Shown here piece by piece: positions 1 through 7,726 of a stretch of 43,434 nucleotides of DNA. The position numbers and the translations under genes are program-made. Position 1 is the first letter of the stretch. Every line of letters starts with the position of its first letter. The notes beneath the pieces are model-generated. The model did not search any database, had not been told where the DNA came from, and worked only from the letters and a program-made list of their open reading frames with translations. The DNA comes from Dokdonella sp. (GTDB taxonomy: Bacteria > Pseudomonadota > Gammaproteobacteria > Xanthomonadales > Rhodanobacteraceae), in the NCBI RefSeq assembly GCF_019634815.1, contig NZ_JAHCAP010000028.1, positions 1-43,434 on the forward strand, given 5' to 3'.

Positions 1-1713
1 CCGAGCTGCAACACCTGCACGACCACGCATCCGCTCAACCCGATTGTGAGCCTGGTGAAGGCACTGACCGCCGAGAGTGGAACCGTGATGGGCGTTGCCG
101 AGCCGGGCGAGACCCTCACCTACACCATCACGCTGAGCAACAGTGGCGGTGTGAATGCCACTGGCGTGGGCGTCACCGATCCACTCGATCCGAATGTTGG
201 ATTCCTCAGCGCGGACAACGGCGGCGTGTTTGGCGCTGGCGCGGTGACGTGGAGTGGACTCACGGTGCCGGCGGGCGGAACTCTGGTACTGACGGTGCAG
301 ACCCAGGTGGCGGATCCGATCCCGGCGAATGCGACGCAGATCGTCAACTTGGCCTATGTGACCGGCTCGACGCCTCCGGCGTGTCCGCCGGACGGTCCGC
401 AGTGCGTGACGATCCCGACCCTGGCCAACCTCGCAGTCAACAAGGTGCTGTCGGGCGAGAGCATCACTGCGGACGGCATTGCCGAGCCGGGTGAAGTCCT
501 CACCTACACGATCACCGTGAGCAACAGTGGTGGTACGGCGGCGCTCAACACGATCGTCAACGAAGTGGTGCCGCAGAACACGACCTTTGTCGCCGACCTG
601 CCCAATATCTGGGTTGGCTGCGCCGACGGCGCGGTGGCGGGAACACCTTGCGTCACGATCGTCAACGTGCCGGCGCAGTCGGGTGGTACGCCGGGCAGCG
701 TGAGCGTGACCTTCAAGGTGCGGGTCGACGATCCATTGGCAGCAGGTGTGACGTCGATCTTCAACGCGGTCGCGCTCAACGACGGTACGCCGCCGGATTG
801 CGTGGCGTTGCCCACGAGTGCCGGATGCGCGGTGGTGCCGACCTCGAACCTGCGTCTGACCAAGGTGGTCGATTCGGTTACGCCGACCGGCCCGGGGCGC
901 TATCTGGTTGCCTATCGGATCGACGTCGTCAACCTTGGCGGCTCGGCGGCGACTTACACGCTGACCGACACCTTCGGCTTCACCAACGCCGGGGTGGTGT
1001 TCACCGGCAACGCCCAGGTGACGACGATTGGCGGCACGCTTGATCCGGGGCTGGTCGGTGGCCAGTTCCCGCCGGTCAACGGCTCGATCGTGCAGATCTC
1101 GGCGCCCGGAGTGGCGCTGGCAATCGGTGCGACGCACAGCTACACGGTGCGGGTGCCGATCGGGGTGCAGCCGGCGAATCTGCAGAACGGTACCTGTACC
1201 GGCGCCGCGGGTCATGGCCTCTACAACGAAGCTTCGCTCACGGGTTCGGCCGATCTCGAAAGTGCCGCGTGTGCGCCGGTGACGGCTGACGTGCCGCTGA
1301 TCAATCTGGTCAAGACCGTGACACTCGGTCAGGACTTCAACAGTGACCACTACGGCGATGTCGGTGACGTGCTCGAGTACCAGTTCACGATCAGCAATCC
1401 GGGTGCGTTGCCGCTCAGTCCGGTGCAGTTGTTCGATCCGCGCCTGCAAAGCCTGCAGTGCGATCCGACGACGATCGGCGGCCAGCCGTTCCGCGTGGTG
1501 CCTGGCGACGAGCTGTTCCGCGACGAGTTCAACGGAGCGACCACCGGTACGCTGGTGCCCGGCGATTCGGTACTGTGCACGGGTACCTATACGCTGACCG
1601 CAAGCGACGTTGCCCGCCGTCAGGTGGTCAACACAGCGGCGGCGACCGGTATCGCGCCTGGAGGTCAGGCCGTATCCTCGGTTTCGACCGCCATCTTCAC
1701 AATGTTCCGCTGA
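1..1713 (+). CDS. DUF11-repeat surface protein (5' partial)
   Basis: The reading frame is open from base 1, so the gene starts outside the window; the GTG at 46 is only an internal valine. The protein is built of DUF11-type beta-sandwich repeats, each with a conserved GEtLTYTItlsNsG core (about residues 37-52, 161-178 and 450-470 of the visible part) alternating with Asp-Pro-rich strands. Such repeats occur in secreted and cell-surface adhesin-like proteins. It ends ten bases before the next gene, which carries the same repeat type (compare the near-identical GVAEPGETLTYTITL), so the two are tandem paralogous neighbours, probably cotranscribed. A segment GDELFRDEFNG near the C-terminus resembles a motif seen in other secreted proteins here. 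No C-terminal membrane anchor is visible. The family call is secure; function and partner are unknown. Confidence 0.85.
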   Translation, partial: PSCNTCTTTHPLNPIVSLVKALTAESGTVMGVAEPGETLTYTITLSNSGGVNATGVGVTDPLDPNVGFLSADNGGVFGAGAVTWSGLTVPAGGTLVLTVQTQVADPIPANATQIVNLAYVTGSTPPACPPDGPQCVTIPTLANLAVNKVLSGESITADGIAEPGEVLTYTITVSNSGGTAALNTIVNEVVPQNTTFVADLPNIWVGCADGAVAGTPCVTIVNVPAQSGGTPGSVSVTFKVRVDDPLAAGVTSIFNAVALNDGTPPDCVALPTSAGCAVVPTSNLRLTKVVDSVTPTGPGRYLVAYRIDVVNLGGSAATYTLTDTFGFTNAGVVFTGNAQVTTIGGTLDPGLVGGQFPPVNGSIVQISAPGVALAIGATHSYTVRVPIGVQPANLQNGTCTGAAGHGLYNEASLTGSADLESAACAPVTADVPLINLVKTVTLGQDFNSDHYGDVGDVLEYQFTISNPGALPLSPVQLFDPRLQSLQCDPTTIGGQPFRVVPGDELFRDEFNGATTGTLVPGDSVLCTGTYTLTASDVARRQVVNTAAATGIAPGGQAVSSVSTAIFTMFR

Positions 1714-1723
1714 GGACCTGCAC

Positions 1724-3787
1724 ATGAACGGATTGATCAAACAGGCAACACGTGCACTGGGCCTGCTTACGGCAACGGTCATGGCAGGCATGGCCTTGCC
1801 GGCGATCGGTGGAACCTTGAGCTTGAGCCAAACGACCGGTGCGGCCGCGAGCCACGCCAATGCGCTCGCCGGAGAGTTTGCCGTCACCGTCAGCAATGAC
1901 GGTGACGGGAGTCTGGGCGAAGTGCGATGGCTGTCCGACCGCGATCACATGGTCGATTGCGGCATGCAAACGGTGCAGGGCCGGGGCTTTGCCGGGCAGG
2001 TACTGGCTGCGGGTGACAGCCTGCGGTGCATGGTCTATCCGCTGGCGCAGACGCGCCTGCGCAATGCCAGCATCGTGGTGCTGGCGCGCAATGCGGACGG
2101 CAAACGCGTGCAGCGCACGCTCAACCTGATGCAGCCGGCGGCAACGCCGGCGCAGGGGATCGCGGTGCTGGCGGGCGGAGCCATCCACATCGACAGCAAC
2201 ACCGATGGCCTGCTGCAGGCCGGCGAGACGATCAGCTACGACTACACCGTACTCAACCTCGGCACGCTGGCGCTGTCATCGCTGGCAGTGACCGATATCG
2301 ACGGCGCCGTGACCTGTCCGTTCACGACCCTGGCGGTCGGCGCGTCGATGAGCTGCTCGCGCACGCACTCGATCACGATCGCCGAGGCGGGCGCAGGCAT
2401 GGTTTCCAACCAGGTCGACCTCAATGGCGTGGATGCGGCCAGCACGCCGATCATCGCCGGTGATTTCATCGTCACGCAGAACCTCGGTGGCGATGCCGGC
2501 ATCCGCGTGTTCAAGAGCCCGATGCTGTTCGACGATGTCGACAACAGCCTGTATGCGAGCCCGGGCGACGTACTGCGCTACACCTTCGTGATCAAGAACG
2601 ACAACGCGCAGACGCTGGCGTCGGTCAACCTCGTCGAGCCCGATCCGAGCCGCATCGATACGCCGATCACCTGCAATCCGACCACGCGCAATGGCCTGCC
2701 GTTTGCGGGCTTGGGCAGCGGCACTCTGCAGTCCAACGACCTCGTGCTGTGCCGCGCCGATTACACGATCGTGCCGGCGGACGCGACGCAGGGTTCGGCC
2801 GACAACCTCGCCAATGCGAGTGCGCAGCCGGGGATCGGCGGGCCGGTGCAGGGCACGGGCGCGTCGGCCGTGGTGATCCCGACGCCGGCGAATGTGGCGA
2901 TGGCCAAGGCACTGACGGGCGAAAGCGGCAGCCAGCCAGGTGTCGCCGAGCCCGGCGAAACGCTGACCTACACGATCACGCTGACCAACAGCGGTGCAGC
3001 CACTGCCTTCAATGTCGGCGTGGTCGATCCGCTCGATCCGAACGTGAGTTTCGTCAGCGCCAATAATGGCGGCAGTCCGTCCGGTGCCACCGTGGTCTGG
3101 AGCGGACTCACCGTGCCGGGCAATGGCAATCTGGTGTTGACCGTGGTGGTGACGGTTGTCGATCCGCTGCCGATCAACGCCACCCGCGTGATCAACCTGG
3201 CCTATGTCGGCGGCACCACGCCGCCCAATTGCAATGCCTTGCCGCTGCCGCCCAATTGCACGGACACGCCCACGGTGGTGCCGCCGCGCCTGCAGGTGAC
3301 CAAGACCGTGGATACGCCAAGCATCGATCCGGGTGGCGTGGCCACCTACACGGTGACGGTGAGCAATGTCGGACCCGTGGTGGCGAACAACGTGGTGATT
3401 TCCGATCCGCTGCCTGCGGGCATCGTTGCCTTCCAGTGGACTTGTGTTGCAAGCGGCGGCGCCAGTTGCGCGAACGCGAGCGGAACCGGCGCGATCAACG
3501 AGACCATTCCTTCGCTGCCGATCGGTGGCGTACTCACCTACACCGTCGATGCGACGTTCTCATCAACTGCAGCCGGTACCGTGCTCAATTCGGTGCTGGT
3601 CACGCCCTCGCAGAACACCGTGTGCATGCCGCAACAGGTGCCCGGTCCTTGCGATGCAACCGTGCCGGTGACGGTGCGCGGAACCGCGCCGACCAAGGTG
3701 CCGACCTTGGGCAATCTGGCAATGCTGTTGATGGGTCTGGCGATGGTTGCGCTGGTCTGGCAGCGGCGCGAGCGTCATTCCCGCTGA
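1724..3787 (+). CDS. DUF11-repeat surface protein with IPTL-CTERM-like sorting tail
   Basis: 687 residues. ATG 1724 is chosen because it follows a TGAGGA ribosome site (overlapping the stop of the upstream gene) and starts a signal peptide (hydrophobic stretch about residues 11-28, MNGLIKQ at the N-terminus). Longer in-frame starts would overlap the upstream gene. Several DUF11-like beta-sandwich repeats follow; one near residues 385-510 is almost the same as the first visible repeat of the preceding protein. The C-terminus reads VPTLGNLAMLLMGLAMVALV followed by WQRRE and basic residues: a PTL motif, one membrane helix and an Arg cluster, the layout of IPTL-CTERM/PEP-CTERM-like sorting signals handled by exosortase-type systems in Gram-negative bacteria. 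I infer an outer-surface or matrix protein. No exosortase gene is in the window. Confidence 0.85.
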   Translation: MNGLIKQATRALGLLTATVMAGMALPAIGGTLSLSQTTGAAASHANALAGEFAVTVSNDGDGSLGEVRWLSDRDHMVDCGMQTVQGRGFAGQVLAAGDSLRCMVYPLAQTRLRNASIVVLARNADGKRVQRTLNLMQPAATPAQGIAVLAGGAIHIDSNTDGLLQAGETISYDYTVLNLGTLALSSLAVTDIDGAVTCPFTTLAVGASMSCSRTHSITIAEAGAGMVSNQVDLNGVDAASTPIIAGDFIVTQNLGGDAGIRVFKSPMLFDDVDNSLYASPGDVLRYTFVIKNDNAQTLASVNLVEPDPSRIDTPITCNPTTRNGLPFAGLGSGTLQSNDLVLCRADYTIVPADATQGSADNLANASAQPGIGGPVQGTGASAVVIPTPANVAMAKALTGESGSQPGVAEPGETLTYTITLTNSGAATAFNVGVVDPLDPNVSFVSANNGGSPSGATVVWSGLTVPGNGNLVLTVVVTVVDPLPINATRVINLAYVGGTTPPNCNALPLPPNCTDTPTVVPPRLQVTKTVDTPSIDPGGVATYTVTVSNVGPVVANNVVISDPLPAGIVAFQWTCVASGGASCANASGTGAINETIPSLPIGGVLTYTVDATFSSTAAGTVLNSVLVTPSQNTVCMPQQVPGPCDATVPVTVRGTAPTKVPTLGNLAMLLMGLAMVALVWQRRERHSR

Positions 3788-3795
3788 GCTTGAGC

Positions 3796-3819
3796 GGGCG
3801 CCGTCCGGTGACGGCGCCC
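3796..3819. terminator. Perfect hairpin between convergent genes
   Basis: A perfect 10-bp stem (GGGCGCCGTC / GACGGCGCCC) with loop CGGT lies between the ends of the DUF11 gene (plus) and dnaG (minus). There is no T-run on either side, so it may act as a bidirectional transcription block or mRNA 3'-end stabiliser rather than a classic intrinsic terminator. Confidence 0.6.
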
Positions 3820-3840
3820 AGCGGCCAGCAAGGGGCGAGT

Positions 3841-5661
3841 TCAGCGCGGGGTCTGACTGCGCGAGGCAAGCAGGCCGCGCAATTCATCCTTTTCGTCCTC
3901 GCCAAGGCCCCCTTCACCGAGGCGGGCCTGCAGGTCCTCGATGCGTTGATGCCGCGTCTGCCGTTCGAGCTGGCGCATGGCGTCGGCAAACTCGCTGCGC
4001 GCGGCGTCGACGTCGCCCGGAAATTCGCTGACCGCAAGCGTCTGCAAGGCATTGATCTCGGCGCGGTCGGCAAAATGCTCGAGCAGGGCGCCGGTGGTGA
4101 GCTCGGGTCGTGCGCGTCCGAGTTCGATCAGTTCGACCAATAGTGCGACGCCGCGCTGGCGCAAGCTCGCAAACTGCCAGGGCGGCTCGATCGTCGAGGC
4201 GAGGCCGGGTTGCTGCACGAGCAGGGTGATGGCGGCGCGCACGAGTGAACGTTGTGGCGGCCGCACCGAAGCGCGGTCGCCCTTGCCGGCATCGGCGCTT
4301 GCCACCTTGGCAGGCAGGGTCTTGGCACCACTGCGGCGTTCGAGTTCTTCGAACATGAGGTCGCGGAATGCGCCGTCGGGGATGTGCGCGAGCAAGGGTC
4401 GTGCGCGTTCGGCCAGGCGTGCCTTGCCGTCGAGCGTGGCGAGGTTGACATCCTTGGCCAGATCGCCGAACAGGAACTCGCTGAGCGGCGTGGCGTCCTT
4501 GAGGCGCTGCTCGAAGCCGGCCAAGCCTTCCTTGCGCACGAGGCTGTCGGGATCCTCGCCATCGGGCAGGAACAGGAACAGCGCCTGACGCCCGTCGCGC
4601 ATTCGCGGCAGCACCGACTCCAGCGCACGCCACGCGGCCTGGCGACCGGCACGATCGCCGTCGAAACAGAAATAGACATCGCTGCATTGACGAAACAGGA
4701 TTTCGGCGTGATCGCGCGTGGTTGCGGTGCCGAGCGTGGCCACGGCCTGGGTGATGCCGGCTTGATGCAGGCTGATCACGTCCATGTAGCCCTCGACCAC
4801 GATCAGGCGCGGAATCTTCGCGTGTGCTTCGCGCACCTGCCACAGGCCGAACAGCTCGCGTCCCTTGTGAAACAGTGGCGTCTCGGGCGAATTGAGGTAT
4901 TTCGGGCCGGGATCATTCTTGCGCGCGTCGGTGGTGGTCGGTCCGGGATCGGCTGCGCTGCTGGCCTGGCCTGCGTCCGTTGCTGCTGACTTCGCAGCCG
5001 GCTGGGTGAGGATGCGCCCACCGAAGGCGATCGTGCGACCTCGGCGGTCGAGGATCGGAAACATCACGCGATCGCGGAAGCGATCGTACTTGGAGCCACG
5101 CTCGCCGCCGCTGAACATGCCGGCCTTGTCGAGCAGGGCGATGCGCTGCGCGTTGGTGCCGAGCGCACTCTTTAGGCCATCCCAGGCGTCGGGTGCATAG
5201 CCGAGCCGGAAGCGCGCAACGATCGCGTCATCGAGTCCGCGGCGCTGGAAATAGTCGAGCGCACTTGTGCTCGCGGCGAGCTGGCGGCGGTAGTAGCCGG
5301 TCGCTGCATCGAGCAATTCGTAGAGCTCGCTGGAGTCCTCGCGCGGCGCCGCCTTGCCTCCTTCGAAGGGCACCTTGAGCCCGGCACGATTCGCCAGTTC
5401 CTCGACCGCGTCGGGAAATTCGAGGCGGTCGTAATTCATCAGAAAGCCGATTGCGCTGCCATGCGCGCCGCAGCCGAAGCAGTGATAGAACTGCTTGTTC
5501 GGACTGACCGTGAACGAGGGCGAGCGCTCGTCGTGGAACGGGCAGCGTGCCGACCAGTCGCGGCCAGCCTTCTTGAGCTGCACACGCTCCTGGATCACAT
5601 CGACGATGTCGATGCGGGCGAGCAGTTCGTCGATGAACGTGTCGGGGATGCGTCCGGACAT
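3841..5661 (-). CDS. dnaG: DNA primase DnaG
   Basis: 606 residues. It synthesises RNA primers for replication with the DnaB helicase. The CHC2 zinc finger is intact (C40, H43, C61, C64, the same spacing as E. coli). A basic RNA-polymerase-like domain follows, then a TOPRIM domain with VVEGYMDVISLHQAG (about 288-303) and the acidic metal site DGDRAG (about 332), and a C-terminal helicase-binding region. Between GGRIL and the conserved PKYLNSPET (about residues 216-251) there is an Ala/Thr/Asp-rich insertion of some 30 residues that I do not expect in E. coli DnaG. It is the third gene of rpsU-yqeY-dnaG, 54 nt after yqeY. rpoD, which follows dnaG in E. coli, is not downstream here. Confidence 0.97.
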   Translation of the reverse strand: MSGRIPDTFIDELLARIDIVDVIQERVQLKKAGRDWSARCPFHDERSPSFTVSPNKQFYHCFGCGAHGSAIGFLMNYDRLEFPDAVEELANRAGLKVPFEGGKAAPREDSSELYELLDAATGYYRRQLAASTSALDYFQRRGLDDAIVARFRLGYAPDAWDGLKSALGTNAQRIALLDKAGMFSGGERGSKYDRFRDRVMFPILDRRGRTIAFGGRILTQPAAKSAATDAGQASSAADPGPTTTDARKNDPGPKYLNSPETPLFHKGRELFGLWQVREAHAKIPRLIVVEGYMDVISLHQAGITQAVATLGTATTRDHAEILFRQCSDVYFCFDGDRAGRQAAWRALESVLPRMRDGRQALFLFLPDGEDPDSLVRKEGLAGFEQRLKDATPLSEFLFGDLAKDVNLATLDGKARLAERARPLLAHIPDGAFRDLMFEELERRSGAKTLPAKVASADAGKGDRASVRPPQRSLVRAAITLLVQQPGLASTIEPPWQFASLRQRGVALLVELIELGRARPELTTGALLEHFADRAEINALQTLAVSEFPGDVDAARSEFADAMRQLERQTRHQRIEDLQARLGEGGLGEDEKDELRGLLASRSQTPR

Positions 5662-5715
5662 GGGATCACCCGCATGCCATGCTGCAATGATCCGGGCAGG
5701 CGGTTGGCCGGGATC

Positions 5716-6159
5716 TCAGCCGAGGCGGGTCTTGATCAGGGCCGACACCTTGCCCATGTCGGCGCGACCGGCAATGAGTGGTTTGACCAGACCGACCACC
5801 TTGCCCATGTCCTTGGCGCTGCTGGCGCCCGCGTCGGCAATTGCCTTGCTGACGATCGCCTCGACTTCAGCCTCGTCGAGCTGGGCGGGCAGATAAGCCT
5901 GGATCACCTCCATCTCGAAACGCTCGACCGCGACCAGGTCATCGCGTGCGGCGGCTTCGAACTGTGTAACCGAATCCTTGCGCTGCTTGAGCATCTTCTC
6001 GAGCACGGCCAGGACCTGGGCATCATCGAGCGTGATGCGCTCGTCGACTTCGCGCTGCTTGATCGCGGCGTTGATCAGGCGGATCACGCCAAGGCGCTGC
6101 TTGTCGCCGCCCTTCATGGCGGTCTTCATGTCGTCGTTGATGCGGAGCTTGAGGGACAT
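5716..6159 (-). CDS. yqeY: GatB/YqeY domain protein
   Basis: 147 residues, the usual length for YqeY. The sequence is all-helical and matches the GatB C-terminal/YqeY family throughout (MSLKLRINDDMKTAMKGGDK at the start, AYLPAQLDEAEVEAIVSKAI near 88-107, and MGKVSALIK at the end). The family resembles the tRNA-binding tail domain of the GatB amidotransferase subunit, but free-standing YqeY has no settled role. It lies between rpsU and dnaG, the conserved position in many proteobacteria. Confidence 0.95.
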   Translation of the reverse strand: MSLKLRINDDMKTAMKGGDKQRLGVIRLINAAIKQREVDERITLDDAQVLAVLEKMLKQRKDSVTQFEAAARDDLVAVERFEMEVIQAYLPAQLDEAEVEAIVSKAIADAGASSAKDMGKVVGLVKPLIAGRADMGKVSALIKTRLG

Positions 6160-6242
6160 GGCGCACTCTTTCGGGTTGGGGCGGGTGATCGGGTGGGGCG
6201 GTGGCGCGTTCGGTTCGCGGGCAGGGTCCGGCTAACGCAAAA

Positions 6243-6270
6243 AGCCGGCGGCGCTTGCGCACGGCCGGCT
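6243..6270 (-). terminator. Intrinsic terminator/attenuator downstream of rpsU
   Basis: On the minus strand a stem AGCCGGC / GCCGGCT is followed at once by TTTTT (plus-strand A-run 6239-6243). It sits 52 nt after the rpsU stop and before yqeY-dnaG, so it should reduce read-through from rpsU into the primase gene. In E. coli a terminator in the rpsU-dnaG gap plays this role. Confidence 0.8.
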
Positions 6271-6321
6271 CTTCACAGCCCTGGAATCGACAGTGGCGGC
6301 CGCGCGGGCCGCCCGACCGCA

Positions 6322-6537
6322 TCAATACAGGCGTTGGCGCTTGGTCACGTCGCGCGAAACGCGGCGCAGGTGGCGCTTGACCGCGGCAGCACGCTTGCGC
6401 TTGCGCTCCTGGGTCGGCTTTTCATAGAACTCGCGCTTGCGCACTTCGGCGAGCACGCCGGCCTTCTCGCAGGTGCGCTTGAAACGGCGCAGGGCGAACT
6501 CGAACGGCTCGTTTTCGCGGACTTTGACGCTGGGCAT
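6322..6537 (-). CDS. rpsU: 30S ribosomal protein S21
   Basis: 71 residues, the normal bS21 length. It starts [20 protein letters not shown] and ends in the strongly basic tail [21 protein letters not shown] 6537 is preceded by GGAGTT and gives the canonical N-terminus; an in-frame extension to 6657 would overlap the divergent tsaD and is rejected. bS21 is part of the 30S subunit near the anti-Shine-Dalgarno end of 16S rRNA. It heads the rpsU-yqeY-dnaG unit, which is divergent from tsaD. Confidence 0.98.
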   Translation of the reverse strand: MPSVKVRENEPFEFALRRFKRTCEKAGVLAEVRKREFYEKPTQERKRKRAAAVKRHLRRVSRDVTKRQRLY

Positions 6538-6587
6538 TGGAACTCCACTTGCCTGTTGCCCGGGGTTTTCGGGCGGGTGAGCCGTGT

Positions 6588-6617
6588 ATTCTAGCGTGAT
6601 GGACGAGTCATTTGCAA
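6588..6617 (-). promoter_or_regulatory. Candidate sigma-70 promoter for rpsU
   Basis: Minus strand: TTGCAA (plus coordinates 6612-6617), 18-nt spacer, TAGAAT (6588-6593). It would fire into the rpsU leader about 45 nt upstream of the start codon. It overlaps the 5' end of tsaD. This is a prediction by eye from consensus similarity only. Confidence 0.4.
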
Positions 6618-7657
6618 AAGCCCCGGGTGTCGTCCCGGTCGGGCCGGTGCTGGGCATCGAGACCTCCTGTGACGAGACCGGCGTGGCAGTCTACGACGCC
6701 GGTCGCGGTCTGCTCGCGCACACGCTGTACAGCCAGATCAAGCTGCATGCCGATTATGGCGGCGTGGTGCCCGAACTGGCCTCGCGCGACCACGTGCGCA
6801 AGCTGCTGCCCTTGGTGCGCGAGACGCTCGAGCGTGCCGGGATCAGCAGCGCGGACCTCGGCGGTGTGGCCTATACCGCCGGGCCGGGACTGATCGGTGC
6901 CCTTCTGGTTGGCGCCGCGGCCGCACGTTCGCTGGCCTGGGCGCTGGGCGTGCCCGCGATCGGGGTCCACCACATGGAAGGCCACTTGCTCGCGCCCCTG
7001 CTCGAAGCCGATCCGCCGCAGCCGCCCTTCGTCGCCTTGCTGGTGTCGGGTGGGCACTCGATGCTGATCGAAGTCGCCGCGGTCGGGCGCTATCGCTTGC
7101 TCGGCGACACGCTCGACGACGCCGCGGGCGAGGCTTTCGACAAGACCGCCAAGCTCATGGGCTTGCCGTATCCGGGTGGCCCGGCGCTGGCCAAACTCGC
7201 CGAACAGGGACGCGAAGGCGTGTTCCGCTTTGCGCGGCCGATGACCGATCGGCCCGGACTGGATTTCAGCTTCTCGGGCCTCAAGACCCAGGTGCTGCTG
7301 GCTTGGCAGGGCAGTGATCGCAGCGCCCAGACCCAGGCCGACATCGCGCGCGCATTCGAAGAGGCGATCGTCGAGACCCTGGTGATCAAGTGCCGCCGGG
7401 CGCTGGCCGCGACCGGCGCGAAGACGCTGGTGATCGCCGGTGGCGTCGGTGCCAATCGGCGCCTGCGCGCGCAACTGGCGCAGGCCGGCGAGCGCGAAGG
7501 TTTCCGCGCCGCGTTTCCGCGGCTGGAGTTCTGCACCGACAACGGCGCAATGATCGCGCTGGCCGGCGCGCTGCGCCTGGCTGCGGGCCAGCACGAAACA
7601 CCTTCGATCTTCGTGCATCCGCGTTGGGACCTGCAAAGCCTGCCGGCCTTGCGTTGA
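6599..7657 (+). CDS. tsaD: tRNA N6-threonylcarbamoyladenosine synthase subunit TsaD
   Basis: 352 residues from ATG 6599; GTG 6584 would add five. With TsaB, TsaC and TsaE it makes t6A37 on ANN-decoding tRNAs. It has the Kae1/Gcp signature [17 protein letters not shown] near the N-terminus, the metal-binding HxxxH (H125, H129 in VHHMEGH), LVSGGHS, the GGPALAKLA segment, [10 protein letters not shown], and a C-terminal [12 protein letters not shown]. The N-terminus is about 15 residues longer than the usual M-x-VLGIETS start. It is divergent from rpsU with a gap of about 60 bp. Confidence 0.97.
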   Translation: MDESFAKAPGVVPVGPVLGIETSCDETGVAVYDAGRGLLAHTLYSQIKLHADYGGVVPELASRDHVRKLLPLVRETLERAGISSADLGGVAYTAGPGLIGALLVGAAAARSLAWALGVPAIGVHHMEGHLLAPLLEADPPQPPFVALLVSGGHSMLIEVAAVGRYRLLGDTLDDAAGEAFDKTAKLMGLPYPGGPALAKLAEQGREGVFRFARPMTDRPGLDFSFSGLKTQVLLAWQGSDRSAQTQADIARAFEEAIVETLVIKCRRALAATGAKTLVIAGGVGANRRLRAQLAQAGEREGFRAAFPRLEFCTDNGAMIALAGALRLAAGQHETPSIFVHPRWDLQSLPALR

Positions 7658-7683
7658 CTGCGCGCCCGTCGCAGGCATGAAAA

Positions 7684-7701
7684 AGCCGGCTTGCGCCGGC
7701 T
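7684..7701. terminator. Terminator between tsaD and the beta-helix gene
   Basis: Stem AGCCGGC, loop TTGC, stem GCCGGCT lies between two convergent genes. On the minus strand it is followed by TTTTT, a good terminator for the beta-helix gene that ends at 7727. On the plus strand the following T-run is poor, so it may serve tsaD less well. Its arms are the same as those of the hairpin at 6243. Confidence 0.75.
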
Positions 7702-7726
7702 CCTTCATTGCGCACATCGGCTTGCG

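Noticed and set aside
5461..6594. Plus-strand 377-codon open frame opposite dnaG, yqeY and rpsU
   Set aside because: Covers the complements of three conserved genes; no family similarity.
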